Positions 1-7,332 of a DNA stretch of 8,570 bases are shown piece after piece. The translations under genes and the position numbers were made by a program. The stretch is from Silvanigrellaceae bacterium (lineage in GTDB: Bacteria; Bdellovibrionota; Oligoflexia; Silvanigrellales; Silvanigrellaceae). The stretch is from the NCBI GenBank assembly GCA_947475135.1, contig CANJMU010000020.1:1-8570 (forward strand), read 5' to 3'. Numbering within the stretch: position 1 is the first letter of the stretch; every line of letters starts with the position of its first letter. The notes below the pieces were generated by a model. The model ran no database searches and was not told where the DNA came from. It was given only the letters and a program-made list of their open reading frames with translations.

Positions 1-777
1 CATTTGCATCTCTCTTTTAAAAATTCATTGTTTGAATGGATTCACCCTGATTTACGAATGAATCACGGATCAAATCCATTGAAACAAATAGAATTGACTG
101 CATTGACACCATGTATTTTAAAATCTTTTCATGCAAAAACTCCCATTAAAACAATATTAAATTACTTACATATTGAACTGACAAAAAAAAATGAAGTTCC
201 TAAAAATTCATTTTGGAATTTTGTACCAATGGATTTTAAAAATTTAAATTCATTTCATAAAGATACCGTCAGACAGGTTAGTGAGCTTTATGATCATGGG
301 ATTTTAGGCTGGAGCGAAGCGCCCCCAGAGGAAAGAATTTGTGATTTAAAAAAAAATATTTATGAAAAAAATATCACGACAAAACCTCATTTTGTTCTTT
401 GCTCTTATCGGCTTTCTGAACAAACGGAAGAGTGTCGATCTATGGAGCTCAAACTTGAAAATGCTATTTGGATGTCTATGCAGAATAAGGATAATTATTT
501 ATCACAAGAAATATCTGCTTCTTTTACAAATTCAGCATCTGTTCAAAAAATAACGAGGAACCTTGAAAAATCGAATCTATCAGCATCTGGAAACCCTCAG
601 AAAGGGCTTGCAAATGCTTCTAATAGAGAGTTTATGATAATAGTTTCAGAGTTTTATGAGTCTTTAAATCCTATGCAACGGCGGATATTTGAAAAAGACC
701 GAAAGGAAATGAAACAAGAGCAATTCAAAGCGTATGTTTATTCAATTATGAAGCGAAAAAAAGAAATGGCCATTTAG
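1..777 (+). CDS. Hypothetical protein, 5'-partial at window edge
   Basis: I do not recognise this protein. The frame is open from the first base, so the true start probably lies outside the window; the first possible start inside is a TTG at 4, with no ribosome binding site visible before it. From that TTG it is 257 residues. It is soluble-looking, with no signal peptide or membrane segment. Cysteines are few and do not form a metal-binding pattern. Residues about 165-205 are rich in Ser, Asn and Gln and look like a flexible linker. The last 50 residues (about 207-257) are highly charged and predicted helical, ending in a Lys/Arg-rich tail with the motif NPMQRRIFEKDRKEM. The next gene begins 9 bases after the stop, and its ribosome binding site AGGAG overlaps this stop codon, so the two are probably co-transcribed and translationally coupled. 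It is a real gene by length and spacing; its function is unknown. Confidence 0.7.
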   Translation, partial: HLHLSFKNSLFEWIHPDLRMNHGSNPLKQIELTALTPCILKSFHAKTPIKTILNYLHIELTKKNEVPKNSFWNFVPMDFKNLNSFHKDTVRQVSELYDHGILGWSEAPPEERICDLKKNIYEKNITTKPHFVLCSYRLSEQTEECRSMELKLENAIWMSMQNKDNYLSQEISASFTNSASVQKITRNLEKSNLSASGNPQKGLANASNREFMIIVSEFYESLNPMQRRIFEKDRKEMKQEQFKAYVYSIMKRKKEMAI

Positions 778-786
778 GAGAATATT

Positions 787-1361
787 ATGAAAATAAATAA
801 TTTTAATTCAAATGATGAATTCATTGTGACATTCAATTCTAAGTCTAAAAAACCAGTGAAAAAAAATCCGATGACGATGAAGACGACGAAAGTGATGACG
901 ATGATCATGAACCATTGGAGGATCTTGATGAAGTCGAAACAACGGTAAGTCCAGATTTTCATCCAGATGGCACTGCAAAACCAAAAACATTAACTCGCAA
1001 AGAAGCCATAGAAATTTTGCAAACCACCAAAGATTTTTCTGGATTAGATTTTCGAAAGGCGAATTTGGCAAAACTCGATTTTTCCAACTGCAATTTTGAA
1101 TCTTGTAATTTATCTTATGTGAATTTTAAGGAATCAAATTTAGAGGGTAGTAATTTTTCAAATGCAAGCCTATGGAACGCAAATTTAGAAGGTGCAAATT
1201 TAACTCGCGCAAACTTAGAAGACACCGATTTAGATTATACGAAGCTTAGGGGTGCAATGCTTTATCGGGCGAATATTAAACGCGCAACACTGCCAATTGA
1301 TTTAGTGCCAAGGGAAGAAATTATCAAATCTGTGACTGAGGGGACAAAGGTCAGTCGATAA
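787..1361 (+). CDS. Pentapeptide-repeat protein, reading frame split at an A8 run
   Basis: The ATG at 787 follows a good AGGAG (776-780). Its frame gives about 26 plausible residues, then degenerates into a Met/Thr-rich read of an acidic coding stretch and stops near 945. The -1 frame reads an Asp/Glu-rich linker (about 870-911), then a charged segment, then about 17 tandem pentapeptides (1032-1292) of the A(D/N)LXX type, for example NLEGA, NLTRA and NLEDT. It ends in a short non-repeat tail. Joining the frames at the A8 run (859-866) gives about 191 residues. The acidic frame has no start codon between its stop at 846 and a TTG at 915, and that TTG lacks a ribosome binding site, so independent initiation is unlikely. 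Pentapeptide repeats fold as a right-handed four-sided beta helix; functions vary and none can be assigned here. The split may be programmed, phase-variable, a true mutation or an assembly indel. Confidence 0.75.
859..866 (+). other. A8 homopolymer at a -1 frame switch
   Basis: Eight consecutive A residues sit exactly between the N-terminal frame (starting at 787) and the frame of the acidic linker and pentapeptide repeats. A -1 ribosomal slip, or one added A in the mRNA or DNA, joins the two. In the incoming frame the local codons read A AAA AAT, which fits the X XXY YYZ pattern of slippery sites. I see no obvious stimulatory stem just downstream and no internal Shine-Dalgarno upstream, so transcriptional slippage or a replication or sequencing indel is at least as likely as programmed frameshifting. 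Confidence 0.6.
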
Positions 1362-1369
1362 TTGTTAAG

Positions 1370-1417
1370 GTAAGTGAGGGGGCTCTGAACACTTACAAGC
1401 AATACGCTTCAGAGGCC
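1370..1417. terminator. Interleaved inverted repeats, possible pseudoknot or bidirectional end
   Basis: Two inverted repeats interlock. GTAAGTG (1370-1376) pairs perfectly with CACTTAC (1390-1396). GGCTCTGA (1381-1388), lying in the loop of the first, pairs with TCAGAGGCC (1409-1417) with one bulged G. The order arm1, arm2, arm1', arm2' is the H-type pseudoknot topology, with connecting loops of 4, 1 and 12 bases. It sits 8 bases after the pentapeptide stop on the plus strand and 6 bases after the znuA-like stop on the minus strand, so transcripts from either side could carry it. Neither strand has a U-tract after it, so it is not a standard intrinsic terminator. Its role as a transcript end is inferred from position only. 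Confidence 0.4.
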
Positions 1418-1423
1418 TGTCTA

Positions 1424-2326
1424 TTAGAAATATGATTTTCCGTTACTCTCCAAAATTCGCCGCACATTTTCTTCCCACATGCCAATTAAAGTTCCAGCGG
1501 GTTCCTGCGTTTCTCCTAAATTATCTCCGTAAATTTTTTTTCCTAAGGCCACATTTGCATTTTTGGCAACGGTTTCCATCATTTTGTTTTGTCCAGACGT
1601 TTCTAAGTAAATTAATTTTATTTTCTGAGTTTTGATAAATTGAATTAAGTTTTCTAAATCTTTTTGAGTTGGCATTTCATCGTCGGAAAGGCCCATCAAT
1701 GGTCGTATTTCAAATCCAAAATCCTTCGCAAAATAAGCCAAGGCATCGTGATTTGTCACAATAGTTTTTTCAGTTGCCGAAAGTTTTGTTACCTTAGTTT
1801 TTAAGTTTTTGTAGACTAATTTTATTTTATTGCTATATTTATTCGAGCATTCAAGATATTTTTTTTTATTTTTTTCATCGAATTTCACAATTTCTTTTGT
1901 GACGTTAGCGACAATTTTTTGCATAAGCACTGGCGATTGCCAAATATGAGGATCTGCACTTGAAATATTTTTATTTTTTAAATTTGTGTTTGAATTTATT
2001 TTTAAATAGATGAGATCTAAATTTTGGGACACATCAACTTTATTCTTTAATTTTATTTTATCTAAATAAGGTTCTAGACCAATCCCATTCTGAATAATCA
2101 GATCGGCATGTTCCAGCGTAATGCGATCTTGTGGTGTTAATTGGTAATTATGAGGATCGGAATTCGGCAAAATGAGACTTATGATTTTAATTGAGGAATC
2201 GAAACATGTGATATTTTGTGTGATATTTTTTAAATAAGGTAACGTCGTGACGATTTGTACCGAAAATGCTGAATTTGATATCCAAAAAAAAAGAACTAAC
2301 AAAAAATTAAAATGAATTTGTTTCAT
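1424..2326 (-). CDS. znuA: Zn/Mn ABC transporter periplasmic binding protein (ZnuA/TroA family)
   Basis: This is the substrate-binding protein of a cluster A-I metal ABC importer, which captures Zn2+ or Mn2+ in the periplasm and delivers it to a membrane permease. It has 300 residues, the usual family size. Residues 1-22 are a signal peptide with likely cleavage after AFS; no lipobox cysteine is present, so it should be soluble and periplasmic. The four expected metal ligands are visible: His59 in DPHNYQ, His127 in DPHIW, His193 in TNHDALAYF and Asp268 in YGDN. A His at the third position, rather than Glu, is more usual for zinc-type than for PsaA-like manganese proteins, but TroA-like proteins share it. 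The His-rich loop of many ZnuA proteins is absent; the region before DPHIW is Asn/Lys-rich instead. A GGAG lies about 6 bases before the ATG. No permease or ATPase adjoins it, and no convincing Zur operator is visible. The symbol is by family; Zn versus Mn is not settled. Confidence 0.85.
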   Translation of the reverse strand: MKQIHFNFLLVLFFWISNSAFSVQIVTTLPYLKNITQNITCFDSSIKIISLILPNSDPHNYQLTPQDRITLEHADLIIQNGIGLEPYLDKIKLKNKVDVSQNLDLIYLKINSNTNLKNKNISSADPHIWQSPVLMQKIVANVTKEIVKFDEKNKKKYLECSNKYSNKIKLVYKNLKTKVTKLSATEKTIVTNHDALAYFAKDFGFEIRPLMGLSDDEMPTQKDLENLIQFIKTQKIKLIYLETSGQNKMMETVAKNANVALGKKIYGDNLGETQEPAGTLIGMWEENVRRILESNGKSYF

Positions 2327-2394
2327 AGATAGCTCCGTATTCTAGATTCTGGGGTCAATAAAAATTCGATTTAAGATTTTCGAAGATTCACCGA

Positions 2395-2410
2395 TGTACT
2401 GTGCAGTACA
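2395..2410. promoter_or_regulatory. Perfect 16-bp dyad before the kinase-like gene
   Basis: TGTACTG and CAGTACA form perfect 7-base arms around a 2-base centre. The dyad lies in the 99-base divergent intergenic region, 15 bases before the ATG at 2426 and just ahead of its AGGGA ribosome binding site (2414-2418). It could be an operator or a leader hairpin, though a 2-base loop cannot close, so as RNA the stem would have to open to about 5-6 pairs. It does not match the E. coli LexA box (CTGT-N8-ACAG) or a Zur or Fur box that I know. Which of the two divergent genes it controls, if any, cannot be told. Confidence 0.45.
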
Positions 2411-2425
2411 GATAGGGAAAATAAT

Positions 2426-4228
2426 ATGCACGAACGAGGTTTAGCGGAAAAAAAACGATATGCTGTCGATACTTTTATTCATTTAATCTTGACTTATAGT
2501 TTACCGTCCGAAATGATTGGTCCTTTTATTCTTCGTTTTCAAACTAGGGAGATTGTCGCAGAAACGGACTCCCTTCTTATTGTTTATATCATGTTCGTGA
2601 ATAGAAAATCTAATGTAGAGCCAAATACGGTAGATGTTAAAGCTCTTGCAGATATTATAAATACAATCAATTTCAGAAGAACCGGTTTTGTAGGTCAAAT
2701 TCTTAGGGGCTCTGTCACAGACAGTGGACAGGAGGTCATTCAATTTTTAGCAAATTATAAAAAACACCACCTCTCTTATTTAGAAGATTCAGATCAACTT
2801 TTTCCTCATCAAATCACTGAAAAAAGTTTAAACACAATTCAAACTTTTCACAAAAATATCGAAAATCCTTTTTTAAGAATGGACGTGATTTTAGGGGAAT
2901 GGTTTATTCGAATTCTATTGCAAAAGATAAGTGAGTTCTCTACAAAAATTTCGGGTTCCGGTGAAGACTATGGATGTTATTTCTCTAAAAAAAATTTGCT
3001 TACACTTGGTCACGAGCATGCCCACGCTTTTTTGCTTTTTACGAAAAAAGAAGATCCTTCTCATATTTATGTTATTGTCAAAGCGAATATTCAAATAGGA
3101 AAAGATGGTGAGGGGAGATTATGTCATCAAATCCTTTATAATTCTGGAGCTATAAAACAAGTGAAGCTTTATTCCTTGTTATTAACCGTCGGGAGAGCAG
3201 AAGAGCCTCCTAGCCCAGACATAGGCCCTGGTTTTGTGATTGAAAAAGCGCAACCCATTGTCACTTTTTCGCGGCCAGCCAATTACAATGTCAGTTGTTT
3301 ATCGAGTGATAAAAAAGATGAGTTATTCAAATTTTTGAGAAGAAACACAAGAGATTTTTTAGAATGGGAGGTGATTGAGTTCAGTGATCGCCGGCACGAG
3401 GGGGGATTCAACAGAGCTCTTGCGTATCAACCTGCAGCAGGGGAATCCTGTGGTCAATTAGGAAAGAAACTCTATTCTTGGACTCTACTGCAACGAATTA
3501 TAGGTGTTTTTTCATTCCTGTCTTCCATTCAGGAAATTTTAGAAAAAAATTACTGGCCTGGCGATCTTAAATTTGACAATATGTGCATAGATATTCAAGG
3601 AAAGCAATTTGTACTAAAAATTATTGATTTTATGCCTCGTGGCGGGTCGACTTTTTCTTTATATAAAACAGATAGAATTCGAGGACATTCAAAGCCATTT
3701 TTTCAGCGTACTCTGCATAATTATCAAGGCATATTAGACAATTTCCATAGGAGAGGCCTGGCATATGATGAATTTGATTTTAAAAGAGTTCTTTTTCAAT
3801 TTTTTTTTGAAATTCTTTATAATATTTTTTTTATATTGAATGTTCACTTAATCGAATCTGAAGGGCCCAAATATTATTTCTTGGGTTGGTGGGAAAGTCC
3901 TTTGCGGGGGATGGAACAAATTACAAAGTCCGACAATAGCATTGCTTCTCTTCTAGACAAATACACGTTTAATCAGGAGACTGACAAAGATATTTCGTCC
4001 CTTGTTACAGATTTTTTAAAAGATATTAAAAATGAACTTGTTTTTGTTATCTCTGGTGATCCCGGATTGAACTCATTTTTGGATAACTGGTGTTCTGAAG
4101 CTAAATGTAATGTGCTATCAGGCCCATGGATGGAGCATTTAACAAGACTTATAGTTGATTTTCCTAGCACACCTAGTCCATTTGGAGATTCTCAATTGAA
4201 CATTCGGAAATTAAAATCCATTGAATAA
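2426..4228 (+). CDS. Large orphan protein with divergent protein-kinase-like domain
   Basis: This 600-residue protein has an ATG preceded by AGGGA with about 7 bases of spacing. I do not recognise residues 1-180. From about 190 to 470 it shows the order of protein-kinase-like motifs. A LG-HEHAH-AF segment (194-202) sits where the glycine loop would be, and Lys219 in VIVKAN, 24 residues later, sits where the ATP-binding Lys would be. A hinge-like stretch lies near 331-345 (ALAYQPAAGES). The catalytic loop PGDLKFDN has Asp380, Lys382 and Asn385, and IIDF (399-402) gives the metal-binding Asp401. The HRD His and Arg are replaced by Pro and Gly, the glycine loop keeps one Gly, and about 110 residues separate the N-lobe from the hinge, an unusually long insertion. 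The catalytic Asp, Asn and second Asp remain, so activity is possible. Phe/Tyr-rich residues 456-472 look hydrophobic, but I would not call them a membrane anchor. There is no signal peptide. It stands alone between the divergent metal-binding gene and the maeB promoter. It could be a cytosolic kinase, pseudokinase or secreted effector; the substrate is unknown. Confidence 0.65.
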   Translation: MHERGLAEKKRYAVDTFIHLILTYSLPSEMIGPFILRFQTREIVAETDSLLIVYIMFVNRKSNVEPNTVDVKALADIINTINFRRTGFVGQILRGSVTDSGQEVIQFLANYKKHHLSYLEDSDQLFPHQITEKSLNTIQTFHKNIENPFLRMDVILGEWFIRILLQKISEFSTKISGSGEDYGCYFSKKNLLTLGHEHAHAFLLFTKKEDPSHIYVIVKANIQIGKDGEGRLCHQILYNSGAIKQVKLYSLLLTVGRAEEPPSPDIGPGFVIEKAQPIVTFSRPANYNVSCLSSDKKDELFKFLRRNTRDFLEWEVIEFSDRRHEGGFNRALAYQPAAGESCGQLGKKLYSWTLLQRIIGVFSFLSSIQEILEKNYWPGDLKFDNMCIDIQGKQFVLKIIDFMPRGGSTFSLYKTDRIRGHSKPFFQRTLHNYQGILDNFHRRGLAYDEFDFKRVLFQFFFEILYNIFFILNVHLIESEGPKYYFLGWWESPLRGMEQITKSDNSIASLLDKYTFNQETDKDISSLVTDFLKDIKNELVFVISGDPGLNSFLDNWCSEAKCNVLSGPWMEHLTRLIVDFPSTPSPFGDSQLNIRKLKSIE

Positions 4229-4295
4229 ATCACGCATCAATAAAAAAAAGTAAAAAAAAATAGATTATCATTGTTTTAATTTCAAAAAACATACT

Positions 4296-4325
4296 TTGAT
4301 TCGCCTCCACAAAAAATGCTAGAAT
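4296..4325 (+). promoter_or_regulatory. Sigma70-type promoter with extended -10 for the maeB operon
   Basis: TTGATT at 4296-4301 matches the -35 consensus at four of six bases, and TAGAAT at 4320-4325 matches the -10 at five of six, with an 18-base spacer. TG at 4317-4318, one base before the -10, makes it an extended -10 promoter. The predicted start is near 4331-4333, giving a leader of about 34 bases. The upstream 4229-4295 is very A/T-rich and could act as an UP-like element. This is a sequence match, not mapped. Confidence 0.6.
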
Positions 4326-4328
4326 CGA

Positions 4329-4345
4329 AAGGTTCATCGAACCTT
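4329..4345. promoter_or_regulatory. Palindrome at the predicted maeB transcription start
   Basis: AAGGTTC and GAACCTT are perfect 7-base arms around ATC. The element covers the start site predicted from the promoter at 4296-4325, which is a common repressor position. A further GAACCT at 4352-4357 repeats the right arm and overlaps the end of the likely ribosome binding site AAAGGA (4348-4353). If the mRNA begins far enough upstream, the left arm could pair with either copy, giving two alternative hairpins, one of which would hold the ribosome binding site in its loop. Operator and RNA switch are both possible; neither is shown. Confidence 0.45.
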
Positions 4346-4365
4346 AGAAAGGAACCTGTTTATTT

Positions 4366-6639
4366 ATGGGATTGAAAGAAGACGCTTTATTGTATCACAG
4401 TCAAGGCCGCAAAGGTAAAATTGAAACAGGCCTTACAAAACCATGCAAAACTCAAAAAGATATTACTCTTGCCTATTCACCAGGTGTCGCTGAACCCTGC
4501 CTAGAAATCGCCCGTGACCCGGAACTTGCCTATGAATACACCGCTAAAGGAAATTTAGTTGCGGTTGTTTCTAATGGGAGTGCAGTGCTTGGGCTTGGCG
4601 ATATTGGCCCCCTTGCAGGAAAACCTGTGATGGAAGGAAAGGCCGTTTTATTCAAAATTTTTGCTGATATCGATTGTTACGATATTGAAATTAATGCAAA
4701 AACCGCAGAAGAAGTCATTCAGGCTTGCCGTATGTTAGAGCCCACATTTGGGGCTATTAATTTAGAAGATATTAAAGCCCCGGAATGCTTTGAAATTGAA
4801 GAACGTTTGCGCGAAGAATTAAATATTCCTGTGTTTCACGATGATCAGCATGGGACAGCTATTGTCAGTTCCGCAGCACTTTTGAATGCTTGTGAAATCA
4901 TCGGAAAAAAATTAGGCGACATGAAATGTGTTGTGAATGGAGCAGGAGCAGCCGCTATTGCCTGTGCACAAATGTATTTGAATATTGGTCTTAGCAAAGA
5001 AAATTTAATTTTGTGCGATTCCAAAGGTGTTGTTTACAAAGGGCGCACGGAAGGAATGAACAAATACAAAGAACGTTTTGCAAGAGAAACAGAAAAACGT
5101 ACTTTAGCAGAAGCTCTTGTCGGGGCGGATGTTTTTTGTGGTTTGAGTGTAGCCGGTTCTGTTACAAAAGAAATGGTGGCAACGATGGCCAAAGACCCCA
5201 TCATTTTTGCCATGGCCAATCCAACCCCTGAAATTTCACCTGCAGAAATTAAATCTGTGCGCAGCGATGCGATTATTGCAACGGGCCGTTCCGATTACCC
5301 CAACCAGGTCAACAACGTTCTAGGGTACCCTTATATCTTTCGTGGTGCGTTGGATGTTCGAGCTAAAAGAATCAATGAAGATATGAAAATGGCAGCAGTT
5401 CGCGCAATTGCGGCACTCGCCAAAGAAGATATTCCTGAAAGTGTGACAAAGTCTTACTCGAGTATAGCAAATTATGGCAGAGAATATTTAATTCCAAAAC
5501 CATTTGACCCGCGGTTGTTACTTCGCGTTGCCCCAGCAGTTGCAAAGGCAGCCATGGATACAGGTGTTGCGAAAAAAAATCTTGATTTAGAGCACTATGT
5601 GGATCAATTGGAGTCAAGCCTAGGAGCCCTGCAAACTGTCACGCGAAAAATAAAACGCAGTGTGATTGTAACCAACAGAAATGTAGCCAATAAATTAAAA
5701 GTTGTTTTGCCAGAAGGGACCAGCTCGAAAATTATTAAAGCTGCCGAAGTTGTTCGTACAGAAGGAATCTGTGAGCCTATTTTATTAGGCAACAAAGAAA
5801 AAATTAAGCAGCTCATTTTAGAGGCTAAATTAGATCGCCAATTGGCCGGTGTTCAAATTATCGATCCTAAAGATTCTGAATTTTCAGAAGAATATGCGCA
5901 TCATTTATTAGAACGAAGAGCTCGTAAAGGTGTCACACGCATGGGGGCTTCTGAGCTTATTTCAGGCGACCATCATTATTATGCTTCCATGATGGTCGAG
6001 CTTGGTCACGCAGATTTATTTTTATCTGGAGTGCATCACAATTACGGTGATGTTTTGCGCCCTGCGCTTCAAATTATTGGAAAACAAACGGATAAGATAT
6101 TGGCCGGTATGTACATGTTAATCTGGAAAGATCGTACTGTGTTGATTGGAGACGCCACGGTGAATGTTAATCCTAATGCAGAAGAGTTGTCTCAAATTGC
6201 CATTCAAGCACACGATATGGCAAAGATTTATTTGAACGAACAACCACGTGTGGCAATGTTAAGTTTTAGTAATTTTGGGAGCACGAGAAATAAAGAGTCA
6301 GAAAAAGTCTGTAAGGCCACAGAGCTTGTCAAACAATTACGCCCCGATATTGAAATCGACGGCGAGATGCAAGCTGATTTTGCTGTTTCATCGGAATTAT
6401 TAGAACGCACGTATGGATTTTCGACATTAAAAGGCCCTGCAAACGTGTTAATTTGTCCCGATTTAACTTCAGGAAATATTGCTTATAAATTATTAAACAA
6501 ATTAGGTGGGGCTTCGGCAATTGGTCCTATATTGACAGGTGTGAAAAAGCCAATGAATGTTTTAGCGCGTAACTGCGACATTGATGAAATTGTGAATTTA
6601 ATTACATTTACTGTTCACCGCGCACAAAATGGGTTGTGA
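4366..6639 (+). CDS. maeB: NADP-dependent malic enzyme with C-terminal phosphotransacetylase-like domain
   Basis: It oxidatively decarboxylates malate to pyruvate and CO2, normally reducing NADP+, in the cytosol. Its 757 residues match the length of the large MaeB class (E. coli MaeB is about 759). The malic enzyme domain (about 1-410) keeps the catalytic Tyr37 in [11 protein letters not shown], the catalytic Lys92 in EGKAVLFK, the metal ligands Glu134-Asp135 in NLEDI and Asp159-Asp160 in FHDDQHGTA, and the nucleotide-binding NGAGAAAIA (191-199). [10 protein letters not shown] (281-290) is also typical. The rest (about 430-757) is a phosphotransacetylase-like domain with MLSFSNFGS and a PMNVLAR motif near the end. 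In characterised MaeB enzymes this domain mediates acyl-CoA regulation rather than acetyl transfer. The ATG is preceded by AAAGGA at a rather long 12-base spacing. It heads a tightly packed set of four genes behind its own promoter. Identification is secure; NADP over NAD preference is inferred from family. Confidence 0.95.
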   Translation: MGLKEDALLYHSQGRKGKIETGLTKPCKTQKDITLAYSPGVAEPCLEIARDPELAYEYTAKGNLVAVVSNGSAVLGLGDIGPLAGKPVMEGKAVLFKIFADIDCYDIEINAKTAEEVIQACRMLEPTFGAINLEDIKAPECFEIEERLREELNIPVFHDDQHGTAIVSSAALLNACEIIGKKLGDMKCVVNGAGAAAIACAQMYLNIGLSKENLILCDSKGVVYKGRTEGMNKYKERFARETEKRTLAEALVGADVFCGLSVAGSVTKEMVATMAKDPIIFAMANPTPEISPAEIKSVRSDAIIATGRSDYPNQVNNVLGYPYIFRGALDVRAKRINEDMKMAAVRAIAALAKEDIPESVTKSYSSIANYGREYLIPKPFDPRLLLRVAPAVAKAAMDTGVAKKNLDLEHYVDQLESSLGALQTVTRKIKRSVIVTNRNVANKLKVVLPEGTSSKIIKAAEVVRTEGICEPILLGNKEKIKQLILEAKLDRQLAGVQIIDPKDSEFSEEYAHHLLERRARKGVTRMGASELISGDHHYYASMMVELGHADLFLSGVHHNYGDVLRPALQIIGKQTDKILAGMYMLIWKDRTVLIGDATVNVNPNAEELSQIAIQAHDMAKIYLNEQPRVAMLSFSNFGSTRNKESEKVCKATELVKQLRPDIEIDGEMQADFAVSSELLERTYGFSTLKGPANVLICPDLTSGNIAYKLLNKLGGASAIGPILTGVKKPMNVLARNCDIDEIVNLITFTVHRAQNGL

Positions 6640-6645
6640 TTTTAT

Positions 6646-7332
6646 ATGAACGACAAAGATTCTTTTTTTATTCAAAATGTCATGCTGTCTTCGCTCAATG
6701 GAAAAATTGCTTTTGAACAAAAAGAATCGAATCTCGCCAGAGAAAAAAATCATTTTACCAACGATGACGATTTTAAAAATATGGAACGTCTTGTTTCCCT
6801 AACAGACTGTGTCTTTATTGGAAAAGAAAGTATTGAGTGCGAAGAAAATGCATTTTCAGTCAAACATTTACGTAAGAATCAAAAAGAAATTCCGTGGATT
6901 ATTTTTTCTCAATCGGGAAAAATAAAGAAGGATCATAATTTGTGGAAACCAGAAAATAAATTTCCAAAAATTCTTTTGACGTGCACTTCCTTTGAACTTA
7001 GCGAGAAATCACAAATTCAAATTTTAAAACAAGAAAATCATTATCTTCAAATGATTGGAAATATTTCTGGATTGTTTCAATATTTAAAAGCTCAAAATAT
7101 TTTTTCATCCACATTGCTTGGTGGTGGTGTGCTCAATGCGCTTTTTTGGAAATCTCGATTGGTTCAGCAATTGCACCTGACACTAAGCCCTTTTCTTTAT
7201 GCCAAGAACGACGCCCCTTCTTTAATAAGTTCCCAAGAAAAATTTAGTCAACAACTGACGTTGACCGGTGTGACACAAAAAAAAGATTTTCTTTTTTTAA
7301 CGTATGAAAAAAAACGAGAACATCATTCATGA
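6646..7332 (+). CDS. Stand-alone RibD C-terminal-like (dihydrofolate-reductase fold) reductase
   Basis: It resembles the reductase half of RibD, which reduces 5-amino-6-ribosylamino-uracil phosphate with NADPH in riboflavin synthesis. It has 228 residues. The N-terminal NVMLSSLNGKIA (11-22) matches the family's MSLDGKIA strand and helix, DCVFIGKESI (54-63) matches DAILVG.., and LLGGGVLNALF (157-167) with LVQQLHLTLSPFLYA (172-186) matches the EGG..L and LHLTIAP.L region. The zinc-dependent deaminase half of bifunctional RibD is missing. The Arg-rich segment usually found before DAILVG is replaced by DDDFKNMERLV, and EGG has become LGGG, so the substrate may differ. It begins 6 bases after the maeB stop with only a weak GGG as ribosome binding site, so coupling to maeB is likely, and its stop overlaps the next start (ATGA). 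Family assignment is good; the riboflavin role is uncertain. Confidence 0.75.
   Translation: MNDKDSFFIQNVMLSSLNGKIAFEQKESNLAREKNHFTNDDDFKNMERLVSLTDCVFIGKESIECEENAFSVKHLRKNQKEIPWIIFSQSGKIKKDHNLWKPENKFPKILLTCTSFELSEKSQIQILKQENHYLQMIGNISGLFQYLKAQNIFSSTLLGGGVLNALFWKSRLVQQLHLTLSPFLYAKNDAPSLISSQEKFSQQLTLTGVTQKKDFLFLTYEKKREHHS

Noticed and set aside
362..553. Short plus-strand frame inside the first gene
   Set aside because: Low-complexity translation, no ribosome binding site, and complete overlap with a longer, better gene.
774..1071. Two minus-strand open frames, one rich in His (RHHF, RHR-like)
   Set aside because: The His content is simply the antisense of the Asp codons (GAT/GAC) in the acidic linker of the plus-strand gene; there is no ribosome binding site and the plus strand has a clear repeat protein.
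915..1361. Independent short pentapeptide gene starting at TTG 915
   Set aside because: No ribosome binding site precedes the TTG, and the same frame continues upstream as a convincing acidic linker, so the start at 787 with a frame switch explains more.
1432..1635. Plus-strand frame opposite the znuA-like gene
   Set aside because: It is a shadow of a well-conserved binding-protein gene on the minus strand.
2395..2411. LexA, Fur or Zur box at the dyad
   Set aside because: The CTGT to ACAG spacing is 5, not 8, and neither the arms nor the length fit the Fur or Zur boxes I know.
4229..4295. Intrinsic terminator after the kinase-like gene
   Set aside because: Only A/T-rich runs are present; I find no GC-containing stem followed by a T-tract.
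5013..5617. Open frames on both strands within maeB
   Set aside because: All are shadows of a full-length, motif-complete malic enzyme.
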